A stretch of DNA of 42,543 bases from Mucidula mucida (Eukaryota > Basidiomycota > Agaricomycetes > Agaricales > Physalacriaceae): assembly GCA_015501055.1 (NCBI GenBank), contig JADNYV010000297.1, forward strand, positions 1 to 42,543, written 5' to 3'. This document shows positions 12,327 through 24,987 of this stretch, one piece after another. The position numbers and the translations under genes are program-made. Position 1 is the stretch's first letter. Each line of letters opens with the position of its first letter. The notes under the pieces are model-generated. The model saw nothing but the letters and a program-made list of their open reading frames with translations, made no database searches and was not told the DNA's origin.

Positions 12327-14558
12327 TCACTGATCGAAAGCATCTGGATTAACGAACTCGTCGAACAGTAGTTCCAATTCCCGCTCCTTCTCCTCCTTGT
12401 TATGCTTGGGTTCCTTGTCATTCTCTGAGAGACCATCGTCATCCCCTGAGCGATCCCCGTCATCCTCCTTCTCCCCATCCCTCTTATCACGCACAGGACC
12501 CGGGAGAGTCAAGACTTCGTCATCGACCGAGCGCGCCCTGTTATCTCCAATGACCTTATCACATATCAGTGCCGGGGAGGGATAGTTAGTAGAACCATTG
12601 AGGGGCCAAAAGCCGTTCTTTTTCTTATCATGTATCATTTCAATCATCCTCTTGACTTGTTCCGCGCTCAGCGCCTTCAGGATATTCAGCCGGCGCTCGG
12701 CTCCCGAATCGTTTGCAGTGCTCTCGGTAGAATGCACAGATGAGCCAGGCACGAGATCGCCATGGACAAGTTTGGGTTCGGGGAGGGCAGCGGAATTTTT
12801 GTTTTCATAGAGCTAAGAAAGAAAGATGGTCAATAACAGATTCGATGTGTATAGAAAGTGACTTACTAAGCCTGTCTCCTGTGCCTCCCCGACTTCTTCA
12901 ACAGTTTGGAGATGGTTCTGCTGAACGCCGTCAGAAAAGCAGCGAGACGGGGGATAACGCGTGGAATCACTGACTGTCTGATCAACCTTTGCCTTCTTCG
13001 CCTGCCTCTCCTCCTCGTCACCATCATATTTCCTCTTACCCACAGTAGGCTCCGTCGTGCTCATACGCAATTGGGGAACTGGTCGAGGTACATTTCCTGG
13101 CTGAACGGATTGGGTCTGCTTCTGGCCCATCGGTAGCAGGGGCGCGTACATATTAGCGCTCAAAGGGCCTGGGGTCGTCATCGATCTCTGAAGCGGAGAC
13201 GGTCCCACAGGAGCGACGGCACGTTGAACTGGAACTGGAGCGCTTGGTGCCGCGAATTGACGAGGCGGATGAACGGGAGCGTTTGATGTGAGAGGCCGCG
13301 TCGGAGTAGTGGATTGATATCCTTGGAGGCTTGGCGACTGAGCTGGTTTACGAGCGAAAGCCTGATGAGCTGCATGATTGGATGTCGACGAGGGAGGGGC
13401 TGGAGGCCTGAACTGGTACCCTTGGAGGCTTGTCGGGCCCGTTGACTGAGCTGGGTTATTAGCGAAAACAGCCTGTTGAGCTGCCTGATTGGATGTCGAC
13501 GAGGGAGGGGCTGGAGGCGTGAACTGGTATCCTTGGAGGCCTGTCGGGCCCGTTGACTGAGCTGGGTGACCAGTGACAGGTCTGGCAGCTACAGCCTGAT
13601 GAGCTGCATAATTAGGCCATGTCGACGAGCGAGGGAGCGATGCCTGGCTAGTCACAGAACGGCTGGGTAGAGAAACACTCATGTTCTGAGCTTTGGGCTG
13701 GGGGTGAAATGTATTCGGCGCACGCGTCTGACGCGGTGCATTTAGACTTGTGTACTGCGCTGGCAGACTTTGTGTCCTTGGTAGCTGCGCTTGCGCTGAT
13801 TGGAAATGAGCGAATGATTGACCGTTATTCCTTTGTGCATGCGGGAGATACACGTTATGCTGTGAGAGATTGACATTGCCGGGAAAGGATGTTGGTATTG
13901 TGCGTGGGGTGCGCGCTGGTCGTTTCCAGGTCGTGATTGTTGACTAAGATAGTTGTATTGAGTACCGACATTCTGAGGGGGAGGTGGCATCTGCGGGCGA
14001 GACGCGTTATGGTGAAAGGCATTGGGGAAATCAGTCGGTATTGTGCGTTGGGCGGGCGCTCAATTTGTGGTAGTGATTGTTGCAAATGATGGTTGTATTG
14101 GGCATTGATGAGCTGAGGGGGAGGTGGCATCTGCGGGCGATACACGTCAAGGTGCGAGGTAGGTTGGTATTGTGAATGGGGCAGGCGCTGGTCGTTTCCA
14201 GGTCGTCGTGATTGTTGAATATCGTGTCTTTGAATATCTTGAAACGTAGATTGGGTAAAGGTGAATGTATGGTTCTGTGGGAGCAGCGGCATCTGCGGTG
14301 TGTAGTATTGTTGCTGTAGAGGAGCAGGTGTAGGTGGTCCGCCGCCTCCGACCTGGGGCATCGAGTATGCGCGCTCTACAGGATAGTGTCCAGCACCGGG
14401 GTAATGGATGGAGTTCGCGTTGTGATTATTCGGCGGGAGCACGGACGAAGGCTGAAGATTCGGTGAGCACAATATCGCAAAAATCGAACAAAGAGACGCG
14501 CTTACTGGCTGCAGGCATTCGCCAGCGAACTGCTGTGAAAGGATTGGTCGGCGGAGGA
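12327..14558 (-). pseudogene. Pro/Gln-rich protein gene, duplicate 1, disrupted
   Basis: The function is unknown. Compared with the second copy (17378-19527), this copy lost one base of its ATG near 14557 and has single-base deletions near 14032 and 13872, which split the long exon into three frames. The 54-nt intron near the start and the GTAAGTCAC donor near 12863 are conserved. The last exon stays open here: from LYENKNSAALPEPK through ERRLNILKALSAEQVKRMIE to an acidic tail ending FDEFVNPDAFDQ at 12327. The protein is low complexity, rich in Gln, Pro, Asn, Ser and Tyr, with a basic KKAKVDQ patch. I saw no catalytic motif. Confidence 0.75.
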
Positions 14559-16008
14559 TTTTGGCGCGTGGTAACTGTGGCGGGCAAGGTATTCAAGAGT
14601 GAGAGTGGGAGGGATGGTGGAGGTACAAATAATACATGGACCATCGCCAAAAGCTCCCGAAATGTGCTTGGTCACGTGAAAGTCACACCACCAGCGTCCG
14701 CTTTGAACTGGCTACCGTACAATGATGCTGAGGGCTGTTTCAGCATGCCGAATGCTGTGGACGAATGATCGCCACTTCATTGTGCCCAGGAAATGCCACG
14801 GCAGTAAGCGTGGCTCATATATCCCTGCTTTCAGCTGCATGAGGGCAGAGAATTCAATGAGGCACATCGATACTCACGGCGTAGGTCAAGTTTAATCCTC
14901 GAGGAAAACGCTATTCTGCAGATAAATCGATGCCCCGATGAGAGCTAACCCGCGAGAGAGCCATTAGTGCTTGTGTCGTCTTTTATACACGTCGTACCAA
15001 CCAGATTTTGTGTACCGTACGAACTCAAGAGCACTGAGTATAATTGCGTTTAGAGCGAAAAAGCACGCCTCTCCGGAAATCGGATACAGTGAAATCTGGC
15101 CAGGTATGAAGCCGCCATAGCTCTCGCCATTGAAGGATTTCGAGAAAACACGTACCAGGTAGCCGACTATTCAAAGGAGACGATCACCAGCGATTAAGCC
15201 ACACATACATACCCATCTGATTATCAGCCTATATGAGGCCACTCGCAAAGGGATATACAAGTGGCTAGACTCTTGTTTTCTGATTATTCGTTTGAAATGC
15301 GACATGAACATACACGTACTTACCGCGTTGTTTCTAATGCAAGAACCCAGCTGGGCGCGTCTAGAGGAAACCGCTGAGCGCCGATACATCAATGGCATAC
15401 TCGCACGAAGGATAACATAGCGTTGAGGAAACAACACGTAACCGGGACGTCCAAGGTTCATATTGATGCAAGAAAGTGCTTACTCAAGTGTTCTACCACC
15501 AACGCGCCACAGTCGTTGTGATATACGAGTTCGCACGGGTTCAAGTGGTATCGACGCGAGGAAAAGAAGGAAGAAAAAAACGCGGGGTCGGCATTTTCGG
15601 CAAAGGCGATGCCAAACGAGGACAAGCAGTTCCTTTCAAGCTCCTTACTTACTTTCATGTCGCTATCCATCTTGCCACCGACAAGAACCCTACTCTCATG
15701 GTTTTCTCATTGATGACAGCCTCCTTCTGATTATCACTTTTACCTCCAGCGACGTCTTGTAGCACTCCACGCAATTTCTCGAGGCTGCTCAGTGGCACTG
15801 GAATTAGCGAAGTACGGACCGCCACTTGTATATGCTATGCAGATAGCTCGCTGTGAGTATGATATCTCTCTACTATGTACACTTTCTGTTAAGCTTACGC
15901 CACTTTAATCAGATTGTATCTGTTCCCAAATCAAATCTTTCAACGAGACCTCCCCGTACGAGCCGACCAGACCATCTGAAGGGACGCGATACCCAAATGT
16001 AGAACCTC
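14559..16008. other. Repeat-bearing intergenic region
   Basis: It contains the 5' flank of the Pro/Gln-rich gene and repeat unit R1 (about 14988-15290), which recurs at 20131 and 20561. From 15490 to 15640 it matches 21010-21175. Minus-strand frames here, such as 15458-15670, look like remnants because the paralogous copies do not keep them open. Confidence 0.5.
14988..15290. repeat. Repeat R1 (one of three)
   Basis: It begins CACGTCGTACC and includes AAGCACGCCTCTCCGGAAA, TTTCGAGAAAACACGTACC and CATCTGATTATCAGC. Two further diverged copies lie at about 20131-20370 (R2) and 20561-20800 (R3). Read on the minus strand, all copies encode a hydrophobic stretch beginning GEACF, so the family may derive from a membrane-protein gene; none is open for long. 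Confidence 0.7.
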
Positions 16009-16890
16009 GTGCACATAAAGTCACATTACCTGCCATTGTCTATTTGGATGGTCATTCGATGGTGCCCATTGTTCTACCTTCCACTACAAAGTTCAACCAT
16101 TAACGCTGCAAGAGTACATACTCTACTATGGTGCTTACCGTCCGACGACTTACCAACAGAGGAATACGGTAAGCATAACCTCTTTCTTCACCAGCGCTTA
16201 TTCACCCCTCGAAGCAGTCCTCCCCCCCAGCACCAAACCTACCTTCCGCCAAGTCTCACGTCGAGTATCCTCCGCGAGTTCGACGTCCTCCGATACGTCG
16301 CATGGTGCACCGTGCCCTACATATTCTCCAACGACTGCATGCTGCTCGTCACAAACACATTCCAAGGCCTACATAGCATCGCTATCCTCCTCGGCGCGGA
16401 TCGTCTCCCGTTCATGGCTTCGTTCAAGACGATGAAGCAGTTTGAGAGGGAGAGGAGACTCCGGGTTTTGAGCGTGCAAGAGACGCAGTGGGTGTGCGTT
16501 GAGCTGTGGGGGATGATTGAAGGGTGGAAGAAACAGTGCCCGGAGGGGTTTCCGGGGAGTTTGGTGTGTAGATATCCGGTTCCGATTCCCTCGTTGCCGG
16601 TGTATGTGCAGCCGCCTAGGGAGGAGGGGTATGGCGTGAAGTCGGAGGTTGATTGGGATTCTTTGTTCGAATCCTGGGTGACGGTTCCGGAGGAGGATTC
16701 GGGCAAGGAGGATTCTGGAGAGGACCTCGAGGCGTTTGCGAGGTTTTTGGTGGAGTATTTCAAGACTAAGCCAGATCAGGGGTTTTTGACGAGTAGGAGG
16801 GAAGGGTATGGGAACAGGGCGTTGAGGGTGTCTGATGCTGATATAGCGCGAGCGGGGATTGATTGGTATAGGTATTCTCAGTATAGATAG
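16009..16890 (+). CDS. Hypothetical protein, 293 codons
   Basis: I do not recognise the product. The C-terminal two thirds (from about 16230) has protein-like composition: an aromatic and leucine-rich block (FDVLRYVAWCTVPYIF), a charged helix (KTMKQFERERRLRVL), WVCVELWGMIEGWKK, and an acidic linker (PEEDSGKEDSGEDLEAF). A good donor (GTAAGC, 16169) with an acceptor at about 16217 suggests that the N-terminal part may be spliced from another frame, so the start at 16009 is uncertain. It sits alone between the two copies of the segmental duplication and is not duplicated itself. Confidence 0.5.
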   Translation: MHIKSHYLPLSIWMVIRWCPLFYLPLQSSTINAARVHTLLWCLPSDDLPTEEYGKHNLFLHQRLFTPRSSPPPQHQTYLPPSLTSSILREFDVLRYVAWCTVPYIFSNDCMLLVTNTFQGLHSIAILLGADRLPFMASFKTMKQFERERRLRVLSVQETQWVCVELWGMIEGWKKQCPEGFPGSLVCRYPVPIPSLPVYVQPPREEGYGVKSEVDWDSLFESWVTVPEEDSGKEDSGEDLEAFARFLVEYFKTKPDQGFLTSRREGYGNRALRVSDADIARAGIDWYRYSQYR

Positions 16891-17377
16891 CTGGCGGGTT
16901 TGAGTGTATTTATGTACATATCGTCGATGACACCTGACTTACTGTAGCTCTATCTCCCGTCATCTGAGCTTGAGCCCTGGTGATAGATGCAGAGGGCCAC
17001 GCGCGCTTAAGTATATGGACAGCGTCAGATCTTCTCTTCTCGCTCGCGGATGATTTCCTAACTCACTACTTTTGTACAATCGAAAGAGTTTGATACCTAT
17101 CGTTCATGTCGCTTCATGGGAGTTGAATTAGAACTCTTCTGTTCATCAGAATTCACAATGCCTGTAGTCATACCTACTACTACTTAGTAGAGGCTTGAGT
17201 CATCCATGAAAGAGCCGAAGGGACTCACCTACCGCGTAAATGACTGGCGACTCCTAGACAAGTTAGAACTCACTCTGAAAAATGTAGATCACAGCAGTTG
17301 CATTACATAGAGTACACTAATAAATAACAAACACCAACGCGAACCTGAAACAAAAGATATAGCTACGGGGATCTTCA

Positions 17378-19527
17378 CTACTCGACAACATCTGGATTAA
17401 CGAACTCGTCGAAGAGTAGTTCCAATTCCCGCTCCTTCTCCTCCTTGTTATGCTCGGGTTCCTCGTCATCCCCTGAGCGATCCACATCATCCTCCTTCTC
17501 CCCATCCCTCTTATCACGCACAGGACCCGGGAGAGTCAAGACTTCGTCATCGACCGAGCGCGCCCTGTTATCTCCAATGACCTTATCGCCCATCTGCGCC
17601 GGGAGGGATGTAGTAGAACCATTGGGGGGCCAAAGCCGTTCTTCTTCTTATCGTGTATCATTTCAATCATCCTCTTAACTTGTTCCGCGCTCAGCGCCTT
17701 CATGATTTTCAGCCGGCGCTCGACTCCGAATAGAGACCGCAGACGTTCGCAGTGCTCTCTGTAGAATGTATGGGTGAGCCAGGCACGACATCGCTATGGG
17801 CGAGTTTGGGCTCGGGGAGGGCAGCGGAATTTTCGTTTTTATTGAGCTAAGAAAGAAAGATAGTTAACAACAGATTTGATGTGTATAAAAAGTGACTTAC
17901 TACGCCTGTCGCCGGGCCTCCCCGATTTCTTCAATAGTTTTGAGTTGGTGCTTCTGAACGCCGTCAGAAAAGCAGGGGGATAACGCGTGGAATTACTGAC
18001 TGTCTGATCAACCTTTGCCTTCTTCACCTGCCTCTCCGCCTCGTCTGCATCATGTTTCCTCTTGCCCACAGTAGGCTCTGTCGTGCTCCTACGCAATTGG
18101 GGAACTGGTCTCGATGCATTTACTGGCTCAGCGATCTGGGTCTGCTTCTGGCCCATCGGTAGCAGCGGCGCGTACGGATTAGCGCTCAAAGGGCCTGGGG
18201 TCGTCATCGATCTCTGAAGCGGAGACGATCCCACAGGAGCGACGGCGCGTTGAACTGGAACTGGAGCGCTCGGTGCCGCGAATTGACGAGGCGGATGAAC
18301 GGGAGCGGTCGATGTGAGAGGACGCGTCGGAGGAGTGGATTGATATCCTGGGAGGCTTGTAGGACCTGTCGACTGAGCAGCGAAAACAGCCTGATGAGCT
18401 GAATGATTGGATGTCGATGAGGGAGGGGCTGGAGGCCTGAACTGGTACCCTTGGAGGCTTGTCGGGCCTGTCGACTGAGATGAATTACCGGTGATAGGTC
18501 TCGCAGCTACAGATTGATGAGCTGCATAATTGGCCGATGTCGACGAGCTAGTCGCAGAACGGCTGGGTACAGAAAAACTCATGGACCTTTCATCCACACG
18601 AGCAGGCGATTGAAAAGTTGTGCTCGACGTATTATGAGCATTGGGGTGGGGGTGAAATGCAGTCGGCGCACGCGTCTGATGCGTTGGATTAGAATTCATG
18701 TACTGCGCTGGCAGACTTTGTGTCCTTGGTAGCTGCGCTTGCGCTGATTGGGAATGAGCGAAAGATTGACCGTTATCCCTTTGCGCATGCGGGAGATATG
18801 CGTTATGCTGCGAGGAATTGACATTGTCCGGGAAAGGATGTTGGTATTGTGCGTGGGGTGCGCGCTGGTCGTTTCCAGGTCGTGATTGTTGACTAAGATA
18901 GTTGTATTGAGTACCGATATTCTGAGGGGGAGGTGGCATATGCGGGCGAGACGCGTTATGGTGAAAGGCATTGGGGAAATCAGATCGGTATTGTGCGTTG
19001 GGCGGGCGCTCAGTTTGTGGTAGTGATTGTTGCATATGATGGTTGTATTGGGCATTGATGTGCTGAGGGGGAGGTCGCATCTGCGGGTGATACACGATAA
19101 GGTGCGAGGGACTGGGGAAAGTAGATTGGTATTGTGCATTGGTCGGGCGCTGGTCGTTTCCAGGTCGTCGAGTTAATTGTTGAATATCGCGTCTTTGATT
19201 ATCTTGAAACGTAGATTGGGTAACGGTAAATGTATGGTTTTGTAGGGGAGGTGGCATCTGCGGTGTGTGGTATTGTTGCTGTAGAGGAGCAGGTGTAGGT
19301 GGTCCGCCGCCTCCGACCTGGGGCATCGAGTATGTGCGGTCCATTGGATAGTGTCCAGCACCGGGGTAATGGATGGAGTTCGCGTTGTGATTATTCGGCG
19401 GGAGCACGGACGAAGGCTGAAGATTCGGTGAGCACAATATCGCAAAAATCGAACAAAGAGCCGCGCTTACTGGCTGCAGAGCATTCGCCAGCGAACTGCT
19501 GTGAAAGGATTGTGTCGGCGGAGGCAT
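17378..19527 (-). pseudogene. Pro/Gln-rich protein gene, duplicate 2, 3' end disrupted
   Basis: The start ATG at 19525-19527 is intact (MPPPTQSFHSSS). A GTAAGC...TTCAG intron of 54 nt (19417-19470) is in frame, so the continuous 562-codon frame at 17839-19527 reads through it. The long exon is open to its donor at 17900. Near its end a 7-base deletion relative to copy 1 (after TRYPP) and a further one-base loss shift the frame. The last exon (from 17846) also has frame breaks, with its acidic end open only at 17378-17593. So this copy keeps the N-terminal exons while copy 1 keeps the C-terminal exon. The product is Gln/Pro/Asn/Tyr-rich and of unknown function. It may still yield a truncated protein. 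Confidence 0.7.
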
Positions 19528-20130
19528 TTTGGCGCGTGGTAACGGTGGCGAGCAAGGTATTCAAGATGAGGTGGGAGGGATGGTGGAGGTACAAATAATA
19601 CATGGACCATCGCCAAAAGCTCCCGAAATGTGTTTGGTCACGTGCAAGTCACACCATCAGTGTCCGCTTTGAACCGTACAATGATGCCGAGGGCTGTTGC
19701 AGCATGCCGAATGTTGTGGACGAATGATCGCCACTTCATTGTGCCCAGGAAATGCCACGGCAGTAAGCGTGGCACATATATTTGAATGTCCCTGCTTTCA
19801 GCTGCATGAGCAAGAATTCAACGAGGCACATTGATACTCACGGCGTAGGTCAAATTTACTCCTCGAGGAACACGCCATTCTGCAGATAAATCGATGCCCC
19901 GATGAGAGCTAACCCGCGAGAGAGCAATTAGCGCCTGTCCCGTCGGTGTTCCCTGAGAAGATGCGCACCAGGAGCTACCGTCGACAATCTATATCGTCAA
20001 AGAATGGCAGAAGACGATATTCAGCTTCTGTAATAAACGTTTCGCGCGTGCGTGTATCAGCAGCCTACCCAACGATAGAGTTGCGAGAATCGTTGGACTC
20101 CTAGGATTGATGAGACATTTCAGATTTCAA

Positions 20131-20370
20131 CACGTCGTACCATACAGATTTTGCATACCGTACTGGCCCAGGCAGTCAATAACTCGAGAGCACTAAGTAT
20201 AGTAAGTGCGTACAGAGAGAAAAAGCACGCCTCTCCGGAAAACGGATACGGCGAAATCTGGCGAGACATGAAGCCGTTAAAGCTTTTGCCAGAAGTATTT
20301 CGAGAAAACACGTACCAAGCATTTCACGTAGCCGAATCAGACGATCACCAGCGACTGAGCCACCCATATA
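20131..20370. repeat. Repeat R2
   Basis: Second copy of the R repeat, beginning CACGTCGTACCATACAGATT and retaining AAGCACGCCTCTCCGGAAAA and TTTCGAGAAAACACGTACC. Confidence 0.7.
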
Positions 20371-20560
20371 TACCCGCCCCGCGTCTGAAGGAAACAGCTG
20401 CAGATGATACATCGTTGGCGTAATCGCACGTAGGATAGGGCAGTGGGATTTTAGCCTTGAGGAAACGGAAAGTCCAAGAACGTTTTGAGGAAAGTGCTGA
20501 CTGGAGCGTTTCATTCCAAACGCACCACGACCTATGTAGTGGACTCCTAGAACAATTAAA

Positions 20561-20800
20561 CACGTCGGATGATACAGATTTTGCATACCGTGCTGGAACT
20601 CGAGTATCAGTGCGCATAGAGAGATGAAGCACGCCTCTCCGGAAAACGGATACGGTGAAATCTGGCCAGATTGAAAAACACGTACCAGGCAATCGTAGCC
20701 GAATATTCAAAGGAGATGATCACCAGCACACATACTTACCCATCTGATTATCAGCTTATGTGAGGCCACCCGAAAAGGAATATACAAGTGGCTAGACGTG
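20561..20800. repeat. Repeat R3
   Basis: Third copy, beginning CACGTCGGATGATACAGATT and ending near GGAATATACAAGTGGCTAGAC, which R1 shares near 15250. It lacks the middle part present in R1 and R2. Confidence 0.7.
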
Positions 20801-21674
20801 TGGTCGTTCGAATAATCCTCGTGGATAAGAAATATGTAGTAACAAAGCGGAACGTACAAGCTTTCGGAGCACCGCGTTGGTCCGAATGCAAGAACCACGT
20901 CTAGACGTCATGGCATAGATGCCGATTGAAGCTTTGGGATACCTGATGACACGAGCCGGAACGTACAAGCCTTGGAATACCGCTCGGCTCGGCGCGTCTA
21001 GAGAGCGATTTTCCTCCCACGCGCGAGAGTCTCTGTGATCTACGAGTTCGCCCGCGTACAAGCGCGTTCTCAAGATACCGGCGCGAGGAAAAGAAGGAAG
21101 AAGGAAAACGCGGGGTCGGCATTATCGGCCAAGGTGATGCCAAACGAGGACAATCAGTCTCTGACTTACTTTCCTAGTGACTTGTCACGTTTTCAAGGGC
21201 CTTGTACTCCGGACATCCATGATTACGGCTGCAAGCAAGATGGAAGGGGTAGCTGTTATCACCATCTGATCGTGCCGCTGCGATGTTGATTGCGAAGGAA
21301 GCTGTGGGAAGAAAATACCTCCCCTCTTGCCATCACAATACGACTTGGCTGGGACTTCATGCAGGACGGTGGATCCGTCGTACATTGCTTTGAACCATAT
21401 GTAATGCTATTCTTTTGCATGGTTGGCTGAACAACGAGTCCCAAAAAGTATTTCCTTGTGCCACATACGGTAAACTAGACCGAAAGCACTGAACAGCCGG
21501 CAGAAGGGTCGACAGGCTCATTTCGGTATGTTTGTTCTCTATATGTACCCCTTTAAGTGTTTGCTTATTCAGTAACAGGAAGAAGGCGTACCCACAGCCG
21601 TAATCATGATGATGATCACAGCCCGAATATCTCTTTTAATACCGCGCTGCTTCCTCGAGTGCTTGTTCTTGATC

Positions 21675-24608
21675 ATGTCTGCTACAACTCATGCGCCACG
21701 CTCCAACGAGCATGTCTACCCGACATAGCTGTACATCCCCCAGGCGCATGGCCGCCCGATCCACAAGCGCCTCCTACCGTAACTGCCAAGGCTTTCACGC
21801 TTATACGCCCTCTGCGGATACACAGTACTGTGACCACGAGCACAGCATCAAGAAGAAACCGAGATAGACACCGCTCCTTGTCCTCGCCATGTTGGAAAGA
21901 AGAGACACCCGTTCTTCGGGGTTCATAAACACGCCAATACTACGTGATTGCACCAAGGTCGGCATTTACCCTTTTGCTAACTGGAATTGAGACTGATTCA
22001 ACATAGTCAACACCCATTTAACTACAACACAAGTACCTAGAGGATCCTCCGTACCAGGAAATGGGTCCCTACGCTCGATTATGGAAGGCGTTCTTGGAAG
22101 AGAGCCCAAAGTAGACGCTGACAAGGTCGCCGACTGGACGGATGCCCTTGATGTACTGCTCGTTTTTTTTGACGTCGTGATATCACCACTGCGACTGAGC
22201 CAATACTCAGGCCGGATTGTTCTCCGCCGTCGTGTCCACATTCGTGACCCAGACTTTCCAGAACCTTGAGGTCGACCCCAACGACGTCGCTGTATCCCTC
22301 CTTTATGAGCTGTGCGACCTCGTCCGTGCTCTCAACAACAAGCAGTCCACCGATACTATCCCTCGTTTTAAGGGCTCCCCTGCGTCTATTTTTCATCCCA
22401 CCAGAACAGCGACTTGGGTTAACGGCCTCTGGTTTGTGAGCTTGACTATAAGTCTCACGACTGCACTCGTCGCTGTCGCACGAAGCAGTGGATTCACCAA
22501 TACGTGGCTTCGGTTAGTCTTGGCACACCTCGCGAGCGTTGTTGTATTCGCCAATTTCGATATATGAATCTGCAGACATGGCAGGTACCTCTTATAATGG
22601 GCTCCTCCCAGTGCTCATGCACGCTGCTCTTGGCCTCTTCTTCGCGGGCCTTGTTACATTGGCCTTATCATTACATACCGGTATCGCTATTGTGACATCG
22701 TGTATCGTCGGCTAGCATTAGCCACGTACACTATCACAAACATCCTCCCCGTCTACAACACCCTTGTCCATACAAGACTCCATTGACACAGTACTCGTTT
22801 CCTTTGCTCCGTAGAATTGCCAACCAGAACTTTACCTCAAAACTGTATCCGTTGTTGAAGTTCTCCGGTCTTTCTGCCTCGCCACAAGCTTGCCGGTGGA
22901 GAAGAAACATCCTTCATCGCTTGATGAGGCTGAGAAGCAACTTGTTGAACAGCGTACTGAAGAAATCGATGTCAATGCGACTGCCTGGCTGTACGGTATC
23001 TCGTCCAATACCTCTGTTCAAGCACTTGTCCTCCAAGCGCTCAGTAACATTCCACTCCGAAGCGTTCCAGCAATAAAAGAGGCACTTTCTGCTCATGATA
23101 TTGAGGCCGCTATCACTTCTGCGCTGCGGTCTCCGGAGCACGCCAATCAAGACCAGCGCTTTGCGTACGAGCGTCTCGTGAAAGCCCTACTCCGTCTTTA
23201 TCCTAAGCAATTCATCAGCTGGAATCCGCCCGCGTTCCATAAAGACCACACCTTTATCCCTATCCTTCTGAACATCTGTGAGCCAGGACCGGCTTTCGCC
23301 TGTCAGTTACTCCAGAAGGAGATTGTGCGCACATCTGCACAGTTTGACGTTGTCGTGTGGGCCCAACTCTTTCGTAATGCGCTCAATGCTGGTGTAGACT
23401 GGCTGGAAATTGAAAAAACGGATTCTCTTGTATGGAATTCTTTCATCAACCTGCTGCTTGAACATCATCCTGACCTTTCTGGCATGAATCGTTGTGACCT
23501 GAAGGACAACCTCTGTGAATTACCCCTGAGTACGGCACCTATGTGCGCTTTTCAGGGATATGGGAGGCTCTCTCTGAAGCTCATGGACACTCGCGATTCA
23601 GTCCAGAGCACTATACCACTGCGACTTGATGACGCAATCGCCCGCTTTATGTGCCCATCTCTTTCCGCGCTGATGTACTATGTGGCATATCACAAGTACG
23701 ATAAAGAAGAATCCGACTGGGTACGGCATTGTTGGGCTATCAGTGTAAGCCAGCCGCCTGTGGTGAATGTTCCAAGTGATACGCGATTGCGCCTTGCGCT
23801 TATCCAGAGCCCTCACACCCAGCAAACAAGTTTCTCGTCGCCGGAAACCCCCAGTTATGCAGATGACTCTATGGTAGGACATGCTATTTTGTGCATCCGG
23901 CAGAGTGTTGGTCTCAACAATATCTATTTCGTGGACATTCCTCATGACACAGCCGTTCTTCAAGCCACTTTCTTTGCTTTGAAGAGCGTTATCAGCTCTG
24001 ACGCTTTCGAAGTCAACGGGCCGCTATCGTTGCGTGATCGCGCAAGGCTCTTGCAGGCTTTTTTCCGCACAGTAATCCTTGAGCCAGAGCTTCTTCGTGG
24101 GCATTACCACAGATGGAGGTCTGAAGCGATAGCCTCCAGAGTGATTGTCGCTGCCTTTCACAATGATTTGTGCGTTGCTCGCGACCCCTCCTTGCCGGCG
24201 GACGTATTAGAAGCAGCAGTGCTTATGAAGTGTGGCATACTTCTACCAAAGTTCTGCGTGCAGCTTTGTCAGAGGGAATGGCTTGACGTTGCAACATCGG
24301 TCCGGTTTCATCAAGATAGGTACTGGGGCAGCTCGCATAAGGACGAGCTATTCTATCATTTCATGGCGTCTGCTTTTGTCAAGGGCTTGGGTATTTTACG
24401 AGAAATTTGCCCTGCCGATTATCTTTTACTAGAGCCGTACGTTTAGACTCCCTCAAACACGCTAGCACTTGCGAAACTCTTGCTTCTGTCAGACATTGAA
24501 AGGCGCAGAGAGCTAGATCACTTGGCTTCTTTCATTCCAAAAGACGCTTGGGTGTCGTGTTTGAGCGGTCTCCGACTCTTCCTACACTCTGAAAATCTCA
24601 AAGAAGTT
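21675..24608 (+). pseudogene. DUF6535 protein, dead copy truncated by a retrotransposon
   Basis: It is a diverged paralogue of the gene at 1036-4304. The start region (21675, MSATTHAPRSNE) reaches a stop within 20 codons. YLEDPPYQEMG and DALDVLLVF follow at about 22027-22167, but the donor that should follow VLLVF is missing. AGLFSAVV continues at 22210, then a frameshift falls in the VAV/TKQWIHQY block (about 22475), another near 22600, and a TAG at about 22712. The next stretch, 22890-24446, is open for 518 codons. A TAG at 24444 replaces a coding triplet within PYV/TPSNTLALAKLL. The frame then continues to LHSENLKEV, where the LTR of the chromovirus begins at 24609. The corresponding C-terminal part is not found after the element. 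Confidence 0.9.
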
Positions 24609-24987
24609 GTTATGAATCGCCATATTTTCACATTTTCACATCTTATCATATCTTATCGGGAGCCTTGTCTTATCAACCAACGGACCGTTTCATCATCTGT
24701 TTCGTCACCGATCATACCCCTTTTCATTACCGAAGCCGTACTCATGTCGGACACACGCCCAACACATGGATGACATCATACATGCCGATACCTCATGGAC
24801 TCCCTATTGTATACACACCACCGACACTCGTAGCACACATGGTCGTTTCAGTATTATTACTTACATGCAGTCACCACTCGTATTTAATGGTTTCACGGAC
24901 TAGTAGCATACCACACTGGGTCAAGGGCGTGGAGCATCCCTAGTGGAAACGCGTATGGACAAGGAGCTTCAAACACAGACTTACTAG

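Larger units (their letters stand above)
12050..15640. repeat. Segmental duplication, copy 1
   Basis: Most of this interval is repeated at about 17080-21175 in the same orientation. The shared material starts near CGCTTCATAG...GAATTCACAATG (12080/17110), covers the whole Pro/Gln-rich gene and its 5' flank (ATGATCGCCACTTCATTGTG, 14765/19725), and continues with interruptions to the CGCGAGGAAAAGAAGGAAG stretch (15555/21083). Many substitutions and small indels show that the duplication is not recent. The 293-codon ORF at 16009-16890 is not duplicated. Confidence 0.85.
17080..21175. repeat. Segmental duplication, copy 2
   Basis: This is the direct-repeat partner of 12050-15640, about 5 kb downstream. 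It differs by an insertion of roughly 200 bp near 19940-20130 and by a doubled R repeat (R2 and R3). The Pro/Gln-rich gene copy within it retains the start codon and the long exon. Confidence 0.85.
19528..21674. other. Repeat-bearing intergenic region
   Basis: It contains the 5' flank of the second Pro/Gln-rich copy, repeats R2 and R3, and the end of the segmental duplication. From 21176 to 21674 I see nothing. Short minus-strand frames such as 20120-20311 (GEACFFSLYALTILSALEL, hydrophobic) are remnants shared by the R repeats. Confidence 0.5.

Noticed and set aside
12813..13853. 346-codon frame taken as a separate gene
   Set aside because: Comparison with the second copy shows that it is the shifted 3' part of one long exon.
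24665..24943. 92-codon frame present identically in both LTRs (also 30657-30935)
   Set aside because: It starts at TTG and lies upstream of the predicted transcript start. Identity between the copies follows from LTR identity and is not evidence of selection.
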